Shown piece after piece: positions 63,178-64,000 of a stretch of DNA of 64,000 nucleotides. The first letter of the stretch is position 1. The number at the start of each line of letters is the position of its first letter. The position numbers and the translations under genes are program-made. Source of the DNA: Mixophyes australis (lineage: Eukaryota; Chordata; Amphibia; Anura; Limnodynastidae); assembly GCA_036250195.1 (NCBI GenBank), contig JAVHZZ010000006.1, forward strand, positions 77,005,369 to 77,069,368, written 5' to 3'. The notes under the pieces are model-generated. The model was not told the origin of the DNA, made no database searches, and worked only from the letters and a program-made list of their open reading frames with translations.

Positions 63178-64000
63178 TGGGAGATGCTTAAAAAGAGGAC
63201 CCAGGGTTTTTTCCGTGGACTATTAGCCCGAAATAACTTGTTAAAAGAGAGTACCTACCTAGCAGTGAGAAGGAAGCTAGGATTCTTGATCTCTGGCCAG
63301 GGGGATGGTGGGGAGATCTCCCGAGTGAAGGCTCAGATAAGAGAGATACAATATGACCGGTACGCTTACCTGATTCTGGAGAGGGACTATGGGAAGTACC
63401 ATTCGCCCGACCCCTTCCAGAGCTGTAGGAACACGGTAGATGTTAAGGAGGTGAGGGGCTTGCGCAATGTTGGGGGTGTGCTCAGGGAGGATAAGGAGGG
63501 CATCCTTGGTGTCGTGCGGTCCTTCTACTCTATACTCTTGTCGGAGAAGTCACTTGACAGAGAAAAGATGGACCGGTTTTTGAGGGAGACTCCTGGCCTT
63601 GAAGCTCTTAGCGGCTCGCTTGAGTCCTTGGGCAGTGAGATAACGGTGGACGAGGTCAGGATGGCAATAGATGGGTTATCTATCAAGAAAGCCCCAGGCC
63701 AAGATGGTCTTACGTCTGAGTTCTTTAAAACCTTTGGGGACATCCTGGCTCCGCACCTCATGGAGGTGTTTAATGAGAGCCTGGGAAGAGGTTTATTACC
63801 TCCCTCCATGAGGGTAAATCATGAGTATCTTTGGGCTTTGCTTCTGTGGTATGGTCTTCCGGTCCGGGTGGTGAATTGGCTCCGTACTATTTACAGACAA
63901 GCCGAGAACTTCCCTCTTGTGAATGGTTGGGTGGGTCCATCCTTTGAGGTGAGCTCTGGAGTAAGGCAGGGTTGCACCCTGAGCCCCCTCCTGTATGTGT
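63178..64000 (+). pseudogene. LINE ORF2, linker and partial RT
   Basis: The frame is open from the stop at 63175 to the window end: a linker (KRTQGFFRGLLARNNLLKES), then the RT start (KAPGQDGLTSEFF), then a direct jump at 63811-63815 to VNHEYLWALL. Against LINE copy 1 this jump removes 274 bp, including motif A (ALDQSKAFDR). Five bases, AGGGT, are shared at both deletion edges. Without motif A the RT would be inactive. Confidence 0.85.

Larger units (their letters stand above)
61785..64000 (+). mobile_element. Tx1/L1-like LINE, second copy, runs off the window
   Basis: It follows the LTR end directly and carries the end of ORF1, a full-length but broken endonuclease, the linker and part of the RT. 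From 63568 it is nearly identical to LINE copy 1 at 35888 onward. No target duplication is visible at its left side. The window ends in RT motif B (RQGCTLSPLLYV). Confidence 0.85.

Overview
This is repeat-dense vertebrate nuclear DNA with no recognisable conventional host gene. The mix suggests an amphibian, probably a frog: Ty3/gypsy chromoviruses, Tx1-like LINEs, Ac-like hAT transposons with BED fingers, foldback MITEs and a tRNA-derived SINE. No species can be named. Percent identities were not computed; sequence comparisons are by eye.

Layout. (1) 1-13119 is a nest of elements: the 3' end of an hAT element (family hAT-B) holds the 3' part of a second hAT (hAT-A); that holds a solo LTR; the solo LTR holds a complete chromovirus (2827-11260) with two 2,089-bp LTRs. 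Both LTR insertions keep exact 5-bp target duplications (ACGAC and CCTTC). (2) 13120-31594 is unit 1 of a large head-to-tail duplication. It carries a small uncharacterised ORF behind a perfect RFX X-box and is interrupted by a full-length hAT-A (15589-23369, 8-bp TSD, intact 1,002-codon transposase). (3) 31595-32120 is a 5'-truncated LINE at the unit junction, with a 15-bp TSD. (4) 32121-60026 is unit 2. It lacks hAT-A and keeps the empty site. It holds a decayed hAT-B copy (itself containing a Tx1-like LINE and a 741-bp hAT-A derivative), a full-length hAT-B (41605-48070, intact 997-codon transposase), a second copy of the small ORF with one stop, a SINE and further MITEs. (5) 60027-64000 is the 5' tip of another hAT-B at the target site also used at the left edge, then a 5'-truncated chromovirus LTR, then a second Tx1-like LINE running off the window.

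How it works together. The two hATs look capable of autonomy: complete ends, exact TSDs, uninterrupted transposases with BED finger, DDE residues and C-terminal dimerisation block. They share a promoter module (TCTCGCGATA box, TATA box, YY1-like box in hAT-A) and carry large sub-terminal tandem arrays. The chromovirus has an uninterrupted pol, a -1 frameshift signal at the gag/pol junction, an early LTR promoter (NRF1 site, inverted CCAAT, TATA) and a very long leader containing repeats and hairpins whose stems co-vary. The strongest candidate for something undescribed outside mobile DNA is the duplicated X-box ORF. The strongest structural puzzle is the tandem duplication whose outer edges both carry hAT-B at the same 8-bp site.
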